Positions 36,068 through 45,236 of a stretch of 64,000 nt of DNA are shown here, piece by piece. Both the position numbers and the translations under genes were made by a program. Under the pieces are notes generated by a model. That model had not been told where the DNA came from, did no database searches, and was given only the letters and a program-made list of their open reading frames with translations. The DNA is from an uncultured Pirellula sp. GTDB taxonomy: Bacteria > Planctomycetota > Planctomycetia > Pirellulales > Pirellulaceae. Numbering within the stretch: position 1 is the first letter of the stretch; the number at the start of each line of letters is the position of its first letter. The DNA is taken from assembly GCA_903892355.1 (NCBI GenBank), contig CAITIE010000134.1, positions 21,369 through 85,368 on the forward strand. Direction: 5' to 3'.

Positions 36068-37504
36068 CTAAGTAGTCTTGTCGGCCTCGTGGACCATCGA
36101 ACCCGAATCACCCGAGCCCGAATCACCCGTATCGGAAACGCCGTAAGAGCGGAACGCAGAATCCTCAAGGGGCAGGTAAGTCGCAGCATCAGGGAGTCCG
36201 CGTTTAGCAGGTTCCGGTAACTTGCCCGACAACACCCGCATCTCGATCCCTTGGCCGGCCAATTTTCCAGCGGCCCCGATAGGCATTCGGCAATGAACCA
36301 CCGCATGATCATCGTTGTATTGCTTGGAAAGAACCTCGGCATGCGAAGCCAACCACGAAATGGTCTTTCCATCCTGAATGGGGAGCTTCAGTTCCAACTC
36401 AACAAAGCTGGCGGTAAGCGCATCGCTAACACCCATAGCCAGAGCGCCGAGACCTTCTCCGGAACGGGCCGAGATGGCAATTGCGTTCGGGTAACGCTCG
36501 CGAACCAACTGGATGCGTTCACTCGCTCCTTCACAGTCCGATTTATTGAGGATCAAAAGCGTGTCTTTCTCATCGATCCCTAAGTCCTTGAGCACTTTGT
36601 ACACCGAGGAAATCTGATGCAGTACCGACGGGTTGCTCGCATCGGCAACATGCAACAACAAGTCCGTTTGGCGTGCTTCTTCAAGAGTTGCTCGGAAACT
36701 CGCGATCAAATGGTGCGGCAAATCGCGGATAAAACCCACGGTGTCGCTGAGCAGAATCGGGCCCCATCCAGGCAACCTCCAACGGCGAGTGCGCGTATCC
36801 AACGTCGCGAAGAGCTTGTCAGCCGCCTCGACATCGGCACCGGTCAACGTATTCATCAACGTGCTTTTTCCGGCATTGGTGTATCCGACGATGGAAACAC
36901 AGAATGTGTCATGACGGGACGCGACCTCGCGCGATTTACGCCGCTCCACTTTGGCCAGATCCGATCGCAAATCATGGATCCTTTTCTCTGCCAACCGTCG
37001 GTCGACTTCCAATTGCTTTTCACCAGGACCTCGCATTCCGACACCCATCGTTTGACGAGAAAGGTGGGTCCACATGCGTTTCAAGCGGGGCAGCGAGTAT
37101 TCCAACTGCGCCAGTTCGACCGCCAACCGGGCCTCATGTGTTCGAGCATTCGTCGCGAAGATATCGAGGATCAATTCCGAGCGATCGATCACCTTGACGG
37201 AAAGCGCTTTTTCCAAATTCCGAGTCTGCGCAGGCGTTAAATCGTTGTCGAAAGCGACCACGTCTGCACCAGCCATCTCAAGTAGCCGCTCCAATTCAGC
37301 GACTTTACCTTTCCCCAAATACGTCGATTGGTCCGGTTGATCCCGTTTTTGGTATACGGTTCCAACGACCTCAATCCCTGCTGTTTGTGCCAATCCTCGA
37401 AGCTCATCAAACGGATCATCCGTTGTGAAATCGTGTGGCAAAATCAAACGAGCCAGTACGCATTTTTCACTCGCTAAACTTTGGGATCGATCGTGCGTTT
37501 GCAC
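36068..37504 (-). CDS. hflX: GTPase HflX
   Basis: A 478-aa ribosome-associated GTPase that splits or rescues 70S ribosomes under stress. The N-terminal HflX domain has TYLGKGKVAEL and FDNDLTPAQTRNLE, followed by the conserved MRGPGEKQLEVDRR (about 157-170). The G domain has G1 GYTNAGKST (207-215), a DTVGF switch II and LNKSD as G4. The C-terminal segment ends in an Asp/Gly/Ser-rich tail encoded by a 15-bp direct repeat (36102-36131). The start codon is GTG. An SDR gene follows 15 bp downstream. Confidence 0.93.
   Translation of the reverse strand: MQTHDRSQSLASEKCVLARLILPHDFTTDDPFDELRGLAQTAGIEVVGTVYQKRDQPDQSTYLGKGKVAELERLLEMAGADVVAFDNDLTPAQTRNLEKALSVKVIDRSELILDIFATNARTHEARLAVELAQLEYSLPRLKRMWTHLSRQTMGVGMRGPGEKQLEVDRRLAEKRIHDLRSDLAKVERRKSREVASRHDTFCVSIVGYTNAGKSTLMNTLTGADVEAADKLFATLDTRTRRWRLPGWGPILLSDTVGFIRDLPHHLIASFRATLEEARQTDLLLHVADASNPSVLHQISSVYKVLKDLGIDEKDTLLILNKSDCEGASERIQLVRERYPNAIAISARSGEGLGALAMGVSDALTASFVELELKLPIQDGKTISWLASHAEVLSKQYNDDHAVVHCRMPIGAAGKLAGQGIEMRVLSGKLPEPAKRGLPDAATYLPLEDSAFRSYGVSDTGDSGSGDSGSMVHEADKTT
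36102..36131 (-). repeat. 15-bp direct repeat in the hflX 3' end
   Basis: CCCGAATCACCCGAG is followed by CCCGAATCACCCGTA, two units in frame, encoding Asp-Thr-Gly-Asp-Ser-Gly-Ser-Gly-Asp-Ser-Gly-Ser near the C-terminus. The change is length-neutral for the frame. Confidence 0.8.
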
Positions 37505-37965
37505 TGGGGTTTGTTGCTCCTGCTTTGGGGGGTGCTGTTTTATGGTTGCCTGGGATTTTCCGCAGCTTAAACCTTTTGAATTATAGCTCGAAGGTTTTTC
37601 CTAGGTTGCCGGCATGCGATCGTACCACGGTAGTTTCGGGCTGGAATCAAGGACGCATCGGGCGGAGACTTCGGCCAAATCTCCCATTTTTATGGACACA
37701 TGGGTTCAGCCTCGGTTCATGACCTCCCATTTACCCGCCTACATTTTTTATGAGAAAAAACGCTTTCGTGCTGAGGACACATCAGCCACCCGGCAAAAAA
37801 CCTCAGTCCGATCCAAACGAAATGAGAACCATTCGGTCCGCCTTGCGTAACTCATCTCGATGGAGTCCAATTTCGCATACACCCCTCAGATGCTTGATTG
37901 CCCGAATAGTTCAGATCTCCAAACTTCCACAACTTTCTCCCCGCGATATCGCAGGATATACCCCG
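37505..37965. other. Intergenic region between hflX and the His-rich lipoprotein
   Basis: A 461-bp gap between divergent genes with no convincing gene. The frame of the lipoprotein stays open from 37750, but that part lacks a signal-type pattern and is better taken as leader. Promoters for both genes are expected here; I see no clear boxes. Confidence 0.5.
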
Positions 37966-38502
37966 ATGAACCTTCGAACTCTCCTTGTTTTGTCCCTTGT
38001 GGCTTCCACGTCCCTATGGTTCGGCTGCGATGCGAAAAAACCGGTGAAATCGCCCCAGGGTGGTACAACCGCACATGATCATGACCATGACCACGGCCAT
38101 GCTGACGACCACAAAGAGGACAAACACGATCATCCTGAGCATGGGCCCCACGGAGGGCATGTCGCTCACTTCGATACTAGCCCAACCACACACTTCGAGT
38201 GGGCACACGATGACGATGCGCACAAACTCACCGTTTATTTTGAAGAGTTGGTGAGTGCCGGTGCCAAGGTGGAATCGGTCGACGTCGTAGTAACCTCTGG
38301 TGGAACGGAGAAGAGTTTCAAACTCGCCTCCCTTGAATCGGCGAAAATCGCTGGCTCAATCTTCGAAGCAAAGGACCAAGAACTCCTTACTCTCGTGGGT
38401 GCCAGCGGCGATGACCCAAAGGGCGTTCAAGCCAAACTCGTCGTCACTATCGATGGGAAAAAGGAATCGGTTCTCCTCAAAGACGACCACCACCACCACT
38501 AG
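37966..38502 (+). CDS. His-rich lipoprotein
   Basis: A 178-aa probable lipoprotein. The N-terminal segment has a lipobox ending WFGCDAKK (Cys at about 20). Residues 35-75 form a dense His/Asp stretch (HDHDHDHGHADDH, then HDHPEHGPHGGHVAH), typical of zinc, nickel or cobalt binding. The next 100 residues look like a compact beta domain (HKLTVYFEELVSAGAKVESVDVVVTSGG), and the protein ends with DDHHHH. This fits a periplasmic metal-buffer or metal-delivery protein, but no metal is identified and no transporter is adjacent. The ATG at 37966 fits the signal better than the upstream start. Confidence 0.85.
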   Translation: MNLRTLLVLSLVASTSLWFGCDAKKPVKSPQGGTTAHDHDHDHGHADDHKEDKHDHPEHGPHGGHVAHFDTSPTTHFEWAHDDDAHKLTVYFEELVSAGAKVESVDVVVTSGGTEKSFKLASLESAKIAGSIFEAKDQELLTLVGASGDDPKGVQAKLVVTIDGKKESVLLKDDHHHH

Positions 38503-38557
38503 GCCTTACCTATTCCTCGAAGTGAGTCTCGTACCCGAGACCACACACTCCATCACT

Positions 38558-38615
38558 AGCTTCATCAATTACCAGCTTCGTCAATTACTAGCTTCGCCAA
38601 TTACTAGCTACGCCA
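38558..38615 (+). repeat. 16-bp tandem repeat (3.6 copies) before pabB
   Basis: AGCTTCRYCAATTACY repeats three times with a partial fourth copy, ending immediately before the pabB start codon. The unit length is not a multiple of three. A TAG at 38589 in the pabB frame rules out a start further upstream. Confidence 0.85.
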
Positions 38616-40079
38616 TTGTCGTCCAGCGCCAACAACTCGCCTTACGGCGAGTTCTCACCTACCGTTGTCGAGTTACCGCTCGAATGCACACCTAGCTACG
38701 CATTCGAGCGTCTTTCCCATTTGCCATTCTGCATTTGGCTCGACAGCGCACTACGTCCCGATCCGCAAAGTCGATACAGCTTTCTCGCTGCCGATCCAGT
38801 CGAGGTGCTACGCATCGAACGTCCAACTGCGGATCCACTTGCAAACGCAGAGCGATGGTTGGAGAGGTATGCAACACCCAACATCGAAGGCCTACCACCA
38901 TTTCAAGGCGGAGTCGCGGGCTACATGGCCTACGAATTTGGTAGGTGTTTCGAACGAATCCCCCCCGCGAGCCACGACGAATTCGGTTTGCCACTCGCAG
39001 TATTGGGACTGTACGATGTCGTGTTGGCTTGGGATCACAAAACCGAGCGAGCTTGGTTGATTTCCCAAGGCTTCCTGGAAGGGGCCAATACCCAATCGCG
39101 AGCACTTCAGGCCAATCAGCGAGCCGAGCGGTTTTTGAACCTTTTGAACGACGCCTCACAGTCCATCGAACTCGCTGAAATCGGCCCGAATTTCCATGCC
39201 ATGGCTCACGGCCTTACAGCTCCTCAGTTTGAAACGCGACTCGGTGGAGGATGGCTTGGGAATTTCGATAGCCACGGTTACCGCGACGCGGTGCAAAAAG
39301 CCATCGAGTACATCCACGCCGGAGACATCTTCCAAGTCAACTTGTCTCAGCGTTTGCTCTGCCCGGCCCGCTGCGACTCGCAATCGCTGTATCGACAACT
39401 CCGATGCGTCAACGCGGCTCCATTTGCATCGTTCTTCGACATGGGTGTCGCTCAGATCATCAGCGCATCGCCGGAACGATTCCTCCGAGTCCACGATGGC
39501 TGGATCGAGACTCGTCCCATCAAAGGAACTCGCCGTCGTACCGGCGACCCTAATCGAGATCAGGAATTAGCAATCGAATTGCAATCCTCACCCAAGGATC
39601 GTTCTGAAAACATCATGATCGTCGACTTGCTACGAAACGATCTTTCGAGGATCGCCGATATCGACTCCCTCCGGGTCGATCAACTCTGCTCCATCGAGAC
39701 ATTTCCTTTCGTGCTGCACATGGTGAGTTCGATCCGTGCGAAACTCCGATCGAATGCTAGCTTCGGCGATCTCATCAGCGCCGTGTTTCCAGGTGGTAGC
39801 ATCACGGGTGCCCCCAAAGTTCGCGCGATGGAGATCATTGCAGAACTCGAACCAACCGTCCGCGGACCGTACTGCGGCTCACTCGGTTACGCGAGTACCA
39901 ACGGCCACATGGATTGGAACATTCTGATTCGCACACTTACGGCTTCCAGAGGATGGTGGCAGTTCCAAGTCGGAGGCGGCATCGTCGCCGACAGCATTCC
40001 GGAACTGGAGGAAGAAGAAACGTGGACCAAAGCCGCCGGGATCGTTGCTGCGATCCAAGCTTCGTTAGCGTCTAGGTAG
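38616..40079 (+). CDS. pabB: Aminodeoxychorismate synthase component I
   Basis: A 487-aa chorismate-binding enzyme that, with a glutaminase partner, makes 4-amino-4-deoxychorismate for folate. The C-terminal chorismate-binding domain includes IHAGDIFQVNLSQRL, ASPERF, then RPIKGTRRR with the Lys at residue 303 that distinguishes PabB from the anthranilate synthase PIAGT. SENIMIVDLLRNDLSRI and GSITGAPKVRAMEI follow. The start is TTG at 38616, the first start codon after an in-frame TAG, and lies at the edge of a 16-bp tandem repeat. No glutaminase gene (pabA) lies nearby in this window. Confidence 0.92.
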   Translation: MSSSANNSPYGEFSPTVVELPLECTPSYAFERLSHLPFCIWLDSALRPDPQSRYSFLAADPVEVLRIERPTADPLANAERWLERYATPNIEGLPPFQGGVAGYMAYEFGRCFERIPPASHDEFGLPLAVLGLYDVVLAWDHKTERAWLISQGFLEGANTQSRALQANQRAERFLNLLNDASQSIELAEIGPNFHAMAHGLTAPQFETRLGGGWLGNFDSHGYRDAVQKAIEYIHAGDIFQVNLSQRLLCPARCDSQSLYRQLRCVNAAPFASFFDMGVAQIISASPERFLRVHDGWIETRPIKGTRRRTGDPNRDQELAIELQSSPKDRSENIMIVDLLRNDLSRIADIDSLRVDQLCSIETFPFVLHMVSSIRAKLRSNASFGDLISAVFPGGSITGAPKVRAMEIIAELEPTVRGPYCGSLGYASTNGHMDWNILIRTLTASRGWWQFQVGGGIVADSIPELEEEETWTKAAGIVAAIQASLASR

Positions 40080-40141
40080 CCATAGTCGGGGTGGTCGTCG
40101 GCTCTCGCAAGGATGCACTGGTACTTCCACGAACCTGGGAT

Positions 40142-41107
40142 TCAAGCAAAACCGAGGAATTGCTTGGCGATCGCCATCCAAATCGGAATCGATAGCAACC
40201 CTACGACCGATGTACCAACAACCACAATCCATGCCGTCTCCACGTCCTGGTTGTAGAGCCGCGTCATCACGATCGGAAATGTCCCTGCCGGCATCGATGC
40301 TTGCAACAAGAGGACCTGTTTCAGCTCGTCGGTATCTGTTGTCCATCTAGCCAAAGCCAGCAAAAACAGCGGTAACAGCACCAAACGCAGGAGCAATGCG
40401 AACACCAACGGTTTCCAAGCCGTAGCAATTTGAAATCGGCTTGAATAGTCATAAATGATCGCCCCACCCAAGACCAAGGCCATGGGAACCGAACAACGCC
40501 CCAACTGCTGGCACATGTACATGAACGGCCCTGGAACCAACGCATCCCATCCTGTCTGTCGCAAGGCCACCGCGAGTCCGACCGACATCAGCGGAGGACT
40601 AAACGCAATCCGTCTCCAAGAGTTTTTGATGCCTGCCCCTGAAATGATGTACAGCCCAACACTCCATACCGCCAAATCAACACCGACGTTATGAATCATC
40701 AACGGAACTACGCACGCCGGAAAAAAAACGTCCGCTAGCGGGAGTGGCAAATAGCCATAATTGTTGATCCCCGTGCAGAGAGAAAACGTTCTCTGCTGCG
40801 AATCGCTCTTTAATCCAAACCATTGACCGGCGAGAGCGACCGCGAAACGAGCAAAGATCAAACTAGCCGCTGTTCCAAAGAATCCGTAAATCACCGGCAA
40901 CCACGCATCCAGGTGCATCGAAAGTCGGTCGTCCGACATAATCCGGGAGAAGAACAGGGCGGGCATGAGAACGTTGGACGTAAACCCTGCCAACGATTTG
41001 TCCACTTCGCTCGTAAACCACTTCCAGTGACGAGCCAATCCGCCCATCGACATCACCAGAAAGACTCCGGTGACCGCCGAAGCAACACTCAGAAAGGATT
41101 CCAGCAT
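40142..41107 (-). CDS. AEC family transporter
   Basis: A 321-aa polytopic membrane protein with about ten hydrophobic segments, matching the auxin efflux carrier family, which exports or imports small carboxylic acids or amino acids. Typical elements are an N-terminal FLVMSMGGLARHWKWF, a mid-protein SVGLAVALRQTGWDALVPG and a C-terminal QASMPAGTFPIVMTRLYNQD. The substrate is not deducible. It starts 6 bp after the small lipoprotein stop on the same strand, indicating an operon of the two. Confidence 0.9.
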   Translation of the reverse strand: MLESFLSVASAVTGVFLVMSMGGLARHWKWFTSEVDKSLAGFTSNVLMPALFFSRIMSDDRLSMHLDAWLPVIYGFFGTAASLIFARFAVALAGQWFGLKSDSQQRTFSLCTGINNYGYLPLPLADVFFPACVVPLMIHNVGVDLAVWSVGLYIISGAGIKNSWRRIAFSPPLMSVGLAVALRQTGWDALVPGPFMYMCQQLGRCSVPMALVLGGAIIYDYSSRFQIATAWKPLVFALLLRLVLLPLFLLALARWTTDTDELKQVLLLQASMPAGTFPIVMTRLYNQDVETAWIVVVGTSVVGLLSIPIWMAIAKQFLGFA

Positions 41108-41113
41108 CGAACA

Positions 41114-41665
41114 CTACTTTGACAAAGCGAAAACGCTACCATTTAGCAAACGATTGAGCATCGAACGCTCATCACGTATGACCACCACATGATCACCTGG
41201 TCGCAGCGAGTAGTTCATCCCTTCCATGACCTGCCTGCCGGAATCATCGAAGTCAACATCCAACCGGACAGGTGCACCCGTCCCATTAGGACGCAAGATC
41301 TTCACTTGGATGCGGCCAATCTTACTGTAGAGTTTCGCATCACGGATCAAATCTGCAACAAACATGGGCTGCCCAGGGGTTAGCGGTACCTTTTCAAAAT
41401 GCCGCTTGCCATCGATCACCTCCAAAACGATCGAAGGCTTCCCTTCCTCGGTTGGCAGTGGCTGCATAACGCCATGGCTACCTAAGGTGTACCCATCCTT
41501 CTTCAACGCTGTCGTGTCGATGTTATCGAGAGGCGTTTTGCCTTTCCCGATCAGGGTCGCACAACCGCTGGAAACACACATCAACACCATGACCGCAGCA
41601 CATGCGGAGTTCGCTCGCAACAAGTGTTGCTTGGACAAGGGGCGAAAAGTCTTTGGATGAATCAT
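41114..41665 (-). CDS. Lipoprotein with SLBB-like domain
   Basis: A 183-aa probable lipoprotein with lipobox MCVSSGC (Cys at about 35). The soluble part has VADLIRDAKLYSKIGRIQVKILRPNG and an end NYSLRPGDHVVVIRD, which resembles the SLBB fold of polysaccharide export proteins, where RPGD-V is frequent. No other export genes are next to it. It is transcribed with the AEC transporter. Confidence 0.75.
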   Translation of the reverse strand: MIHPKTFRPLSKQHLLRANSACAAVMVLMCVSSGCATLIGKGKTPLDNIDTTALKKDGYTLGSHGVMQPLPTEEGKPSIVLEVIDGKRHFEKVPLTPGQPMFVADLIRDAKLYSKIGRIQVKILRPNGTGAPVRLDVDFDDSGRQVMEGMNYSLRPGDHVVVIRDERSMLNRLLNGSVFALSK

Positions 41666-42009
41666 GGTTTCTTCTATCGCCTAAGCTTCGCGTGCACTCC
41701 GTCCCTACCCCAAACCTATTTCGGCAACCGACCAAATCCCCCTGAAGGAAAAAGCCTCCTTTTCGGAAAAGTTTACCCAGACCTCAGAAGCCAGTGCGCA
41801 ACTCCGTTGCGCATTGTTGGCTAGCAATCTCGAAAGATCTGAATCGCACCAACCCAGGGATGCTAGCAAACCACCCTTTCTGCGTTGTCTGCTGGGTTAT
41901 TTCCTCAAAACCTGCAATTAGGCCTGTTTCACCTTGACGCGCCATCGCGAGATGGACTACTCCCATCCCTCACTTGAGTTTTTCCGGCCGGATTCCCGAA
42001 AATTTCTGG
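41666..42009. other. Intergenic region with a perfect hairpin
   Basis: No gene seen. A hairpin CAGTGCGCAA-CTCCG-TTGCGCATTG lies at 41792-41816 (10 bp with one G-T pair), with no T-tract, so not a normal terminator. The region must hold promoters for the two divergent genes. Confidence 0.45.
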
Positions 42010-43410
42010 ATGAAAATCGCACCTAATTCCAACTCGAAGCTCTCTCGCCTCGCTCGCCGTACGCTAGCGATTGGGCTCACGCTCGCACCGATCATGTTGA
42101 CGAGTTCAGGGTGCCGTCAACGTGCGTTCACCGAACTTTACGTCGAACATATGGCCAGCGAAATCCGCTCGCTCGAAGATATCGTATATGAGTTTGATGC
42201 AGAGTACCGAACTCTCGAATACGAAGTGGAAGATCTGAAACGGACCAATGCCGAACTTCAAGCGAAACTGCAACTCGCGCAGTCCGCGCGTTCCTCGTTA
42301 CCCTACGACCGTTCTCCATCCGATAACCTGCGTCCCGCTCCATCAGGCTCCAGCGGCTTGAACATAGCACCAGAAAACTCTCGCACCGGAAACGGTGAAG
42401 CGAATAGGAGCAACCGGCCTAACTCCAACCTTTCGAAGGACATTGAAACGAAAGACAATTCGTCGCTGCTGAAGTCCCCTCCACCCTTGAGGCTGCCTCG
42501 ATCTCAGGTCGAAGAGTTAGGCAATCTTGACGCCCCAGAAGTTATCATTCCAAAGCAACCCAACCCATCGGTGAAACCAGAGGGCCCCGGTCCCGCGGAT
42601 GGGATCCCGCGATCCAACGGCAGCCTTGGTGCGCCATCCTCACTTTTAAAATCGGAAACAGCATCCCCGTCCAGCTTGCTGCCAGGAACCGTACCAACAC
42701 CGGCCGTACCAACACCGGCAGTACCACTTCCGTCGATCACTCCGTCCGCGACAGAGGCAGTTACTCCGACCAAGGAACTGGAGTTACTTCCACCGACATT
42801 CGACAAATCGAATACTCTTCCCTCAAGCGACAAGCCGGTTCGTGCAAAAGAACCATTGCAACGGCCAGCACCGGCCGGGCTACCTCATGAGGTCTCCGAC
42901 GCGGTGCTGAAGGAACGCAAGATCGAGGTTCCCTCGGTTCCGGTTATTCAAAAAGCGTCTGCAAGCATCCCTGTTGGAGCAACCACACCAGAGGATCCGC
43001 GTGTACGTGAAATCGATTTCCACCCAACGCTTTGCCGCGGCTTGAATCTCGATGGCAAACCCGGGGACGAAGGATTGTATTTGGTCCTGGTTCCACGCAA
43101 TGCATCGCAACAATTTGTAGCCACAGCGGGAACCTTGACGATTGTTGCGGAAGAAACCAGCCGCGATGGGGAACCGGTCCGAGTTGGCCGTTGGGAAATG
43201 AGCGACGAACAGTTGCAGGATTTGCTTGAGCCCATCGGGGCGGCACAAGGCTTCCACGTCAAACTTCCGTGGCAGGGTAAAATACCGGCTACGAGCAGTA
43301 TCGACGTCTATGTTCGGTTCGCATGCACCGACGGCACCACTATGGTGAACCGCAAACAAATTCACCTTCGAACCTCCAACACCGCTCCGTCGGCTTGGAC
43401 GCCCCGCTAA
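42010..43410 (+). CDS. Coiled-coil lipoprotein
   Basis: A 466-aa probable lipoprotein. After a basic N-terminus and hydrophobic segment is a lipobox MLTSSGC (Cys at about 34). A heptad-rich coiled coil follows (about 50-95, EIRSLEDIVYEFDAEYRTLEYEVEDLKRTN). Residues about 100-330 are Pro/Ser-rich with a short repeat VPTPAVPTPAVPLPS. The last roughly 120 residues are a compact beta-rich domain with LCRGLNLDGKPGDEGLYLVLVPRN. It is envelope-anchored, function unknown. TTG at 41974 is a less likely start. Its stop overlaps the convergent membrane-protein gene by 4 bp. Confidence 0.8.
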   Translation: MKIAPNSNSKLSRLARRTLAIGLTLAPIMLTSSGCRQRAFTELYVEHMASEIRSLEDIVYEFDAEYRTLEYEVEDLKRTNAELQAKLQLAQSARSSLPYDRSPSDNLRPAPSGSSGLNIAPENSRTGNGEANRSNRPNSNLSKDIETKDNSSLLKSPPPLRLPRSQVEELGNLDAPEVIIPKQPNPSVKPEGPGPADGIPRSNGSLGAPSSLLKSETASPSSLLPGTVPTPAVPTPAVPLPSITPSATEAVTPTKELELLPPTFDKSNTLPSSDKPVRAKEPLQRPAPAGLPHEVSDAVLKERKIEVPSVPVIQKASASIPVGATTPEDPRVREIDFHPTLCRGLNLDGKPGDEGLYLVLVPRNASQQFVATAGTLTIVAEETSRDGEPVRVGRWEMSDEQLQDLLEPIGAAQGFHVKLPWQGKIPATSSIDVYVRFACTDGTTMVNRKQIHLRTSNTAPSAWTPR

Positions 43411-44882
43411 GCCGCATTCTCCGGAGGCAATTCTAAAACCTCCAGCGGTTTGGTCGGTTTGGCCTTCCGTTTCGTCGGGCGAACGACCTCCAACGCCACG
43501 CAATAATCGAGGTTGGGACGAAAGACCGTGAGAATTGCCAAAGGCAGGAACCACGCCAAATACAATCCTCCACCGAAGCCGTGCCAAAACTGGGTCGCCG
43601 CCATCAGCGCCGCGGAACAACTGATCAAGGTTGCCAGGTTCTTTTGGGGGGGCCATACGACAAAGGATATGCTCAACAAAGCAAAGACCACGATGATCGG
43701 GATACGAATGAATGGGTGCCAACCCAACCCCCAAACCCCATCCATGCCATTCATCGCGACCCGTTTGATTCCAAACATATAACTCAAATGATGCGCCAGA
43801 TCCGCCGGGTGCAGGATCGCCATCGCCACGACCAGGGCGACCACGGCAAGGGCGAATCCGGCGGTGAAACGACGGATTCCTCGCTGCCAATAGAAACTGC
43901 ACCAAAGGGGTAACAGCGAAAAAGGATAATACGTAACACCCGCCGCACACCCGAGGAACAGTCCTGCAATGAACGGCTGACGGTACATCAATAAAGCCAT
44001 GAGCAACATCGCACCGGGCACCACATGATCCACACGGCCCGTCGCATACGCTGTGTACGGTAACAGCAGGTAAAACGTCGCAGCCCCCACACCTGTGTTC
44101 AGGCTCCCAAAGTGCCAATAACCGATACCCACAATGCAGAAGACCAGCACCAGATTGGCTCCGATGGCCAACACTCGGGCAATCATCTCTTTCATCTTGC
44201 GATTGCCAGTCGGCTGCGCCTCGGGGATCGCCGCTGCCTCTTCGTCGGGATCAATAGTACGATCCAAAACAGTCGATATCTGCGGCAACGCACTGAGCAA
44301 CACATAACCCGGCCCAAGATCGGGGCCCTGTTTTCGATTCTCATCCTTGGTACTCATCCCAACGTTCACGAGCAGGAACACGAGAAGAGAAATGCCGATA
44401 AACAACATCCCTCCCCCATTCAAGTTCGGTTCTAGGAGTGGGCGACGCACAATCGCCGTATCCAGCAACATGCGAACGGTAAGTAATCCTGCGCAGACCA
44501 GCAGTGACAAGAATCCCCAATAGAGCAACGACCGCGGGGACCACGCGGCATCTGGACGCTCGCCCCCTTCGCCCGCAACCACCGCACCTCCCACCAGCAA
44601 GGGATCCTCGCCCCCATTAGGTCGGTTGACTTCGGCAAGAGGTGAACCGCTACCTGTTGCCATGCTCGCAGCCAGCGGTACCTCTCCATGGGACAATGCA
44701 GCTTTGTTCCCCTCGTACACCATCATGTACCCGAGAGTGAACGACAGGATCAAAAGAATGTCCAAGTTTCTCATCGACCAGAAACGATGAAAAACAACGA
44801 ATACCCCAAGGATCGAAAAGATCGATAGGAACACCCACGTCTGCGGCTCGGGTCGAACGTAATAAAAGAGAAACTGACTCAT
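43407..44882 (-). CDS. Polytopic membrane protein, possibly GT-C glycosyltransferase-like
   Basis: A 491-aa integral membrane protein with about 10-12 hydrophobic segments, a large loop at about 75-105 (SGSPLAEVNRPNGGEDPLLV) and a charged C-terminal tail. The arrangement (YATGRVDHVVPGAMLLMALLMYRQPFIAGLFLGCAAGVTYYPFSLLPLW) is like GT87/DUF2029 polyprenyl-phosphate mannosyltransferases, but no catalytic Asp motif is certain. The ATG at 44882 begins just before the first helix. The 5' flank contains an inverted repeat at 44938-44984. Confidence 0.75.
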   Translation of the reverse strand: MSQFLFYYVRPEPQTWVFLSIFSILGVFVVFHRFWSMRNLDILLILSFTLGYMMVYEGNKAALSHGEVPLAASMATGSGSPLAEVNRPNGGEDPLLVGGAVVAGEGGERPDAAWSPRSLLYWGFLSLLVCAGLLTVRMLLDTAIVRRPLLEPNLNGGGMLFIGISLLVFLLVNVGMSTKDENRKQGPDLGPGYVLLSALPQISTVLDRTIDPDEEAAAIPEAQPTGNRKMKEMIARVLAIGANLVLVFCIVGIGYWHFGSLNTGVGAATFYLLLPYTAYATGRVDHVVPGAMLLMALLMYRQPFIAGLFLGCAAGVTYYPFSLLPLWCSFYWQRGIRRFTAGFALAVVALVVAMAILHPADLAHHLSYMFGIKRVAMNGMDGVWGLGWHPFIRIPIIVVFALLSISFVVWPPQKNLATLISCSAALMAATQFWHGFGGGLYLAWFLPLAILTVFRPNLDYCVALEVVRPTKRKAKPTKPLEVLELPPENAA

Positions 44883-45236
44883 GGACTACGTTGCCGAAAC
44901 ACTTTTTGGACGACGAGTAAATTTACGCACCTTTCACCGAGGGGAATGATACCTGAAATCCATCTTCCTTGGAGGATCCCCTCGAAGGTTTGTTCGCGAT
45001 GAAATCTCGGCAAATTAGGGGGTGATGGAAAAAACCATCCACCCCAAGCCTTGGGCGGATGCCTCAATCCGTGGGTGCTCCCACCCAGCTACCAATCCAA
45101 AAAATCCGAAAAACTACCACGGGAGGGCAGATTTTGGAGTCCCCTCGACCATTGCAAATCCTCACCTCGAAAGGGGTATTTCACGAAGGATATCTCGCCA
45201 TCCAAACGGCCTAAACCAAAAAGCAAAACCCAGTGC
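44883..45236. other. Intergenic region between membrane protein and ABC ATPase
   Basis: A 354-bp gap without a gene, containing the inverted repeat at 44938-44984 and a hairpin GTGGG-TGCT-CCCAC at 45071-45084. The ABC operon ends at 45237; no clear T-tract terminator is seen. Confidence 0.45.
44938..44984 (-). other. Inverted repeat in the membrane-protein leader
   Basis: CGAGGGGA and TCCCCTCG are perfect 8-bp arms separated by 31 bases, which themselves contain a smaller hairpin (TCC-TTGGA-GGA). Located 56-102 bp upstream of the ATG at 44882 on the minus strand. It could be a leader RNA structure or a protein-binding site. It does not match the riboswitch classes I can recognise. Confidence 0.4.

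Noticed and set aside
42880..44118. 412-codon minus-strand frame overlapping the membrane protein and lipoprotein genes
   Set aside because: It crosses two well-supported genes and has a Cys/Gly/Arg-rich composition typical of shadow frames.
44930..44990. TPP or other known riboswitch
   Set aside because: The inverted repeat lacks the conserved loops I would expect for TPP and no thiamine gene follows.
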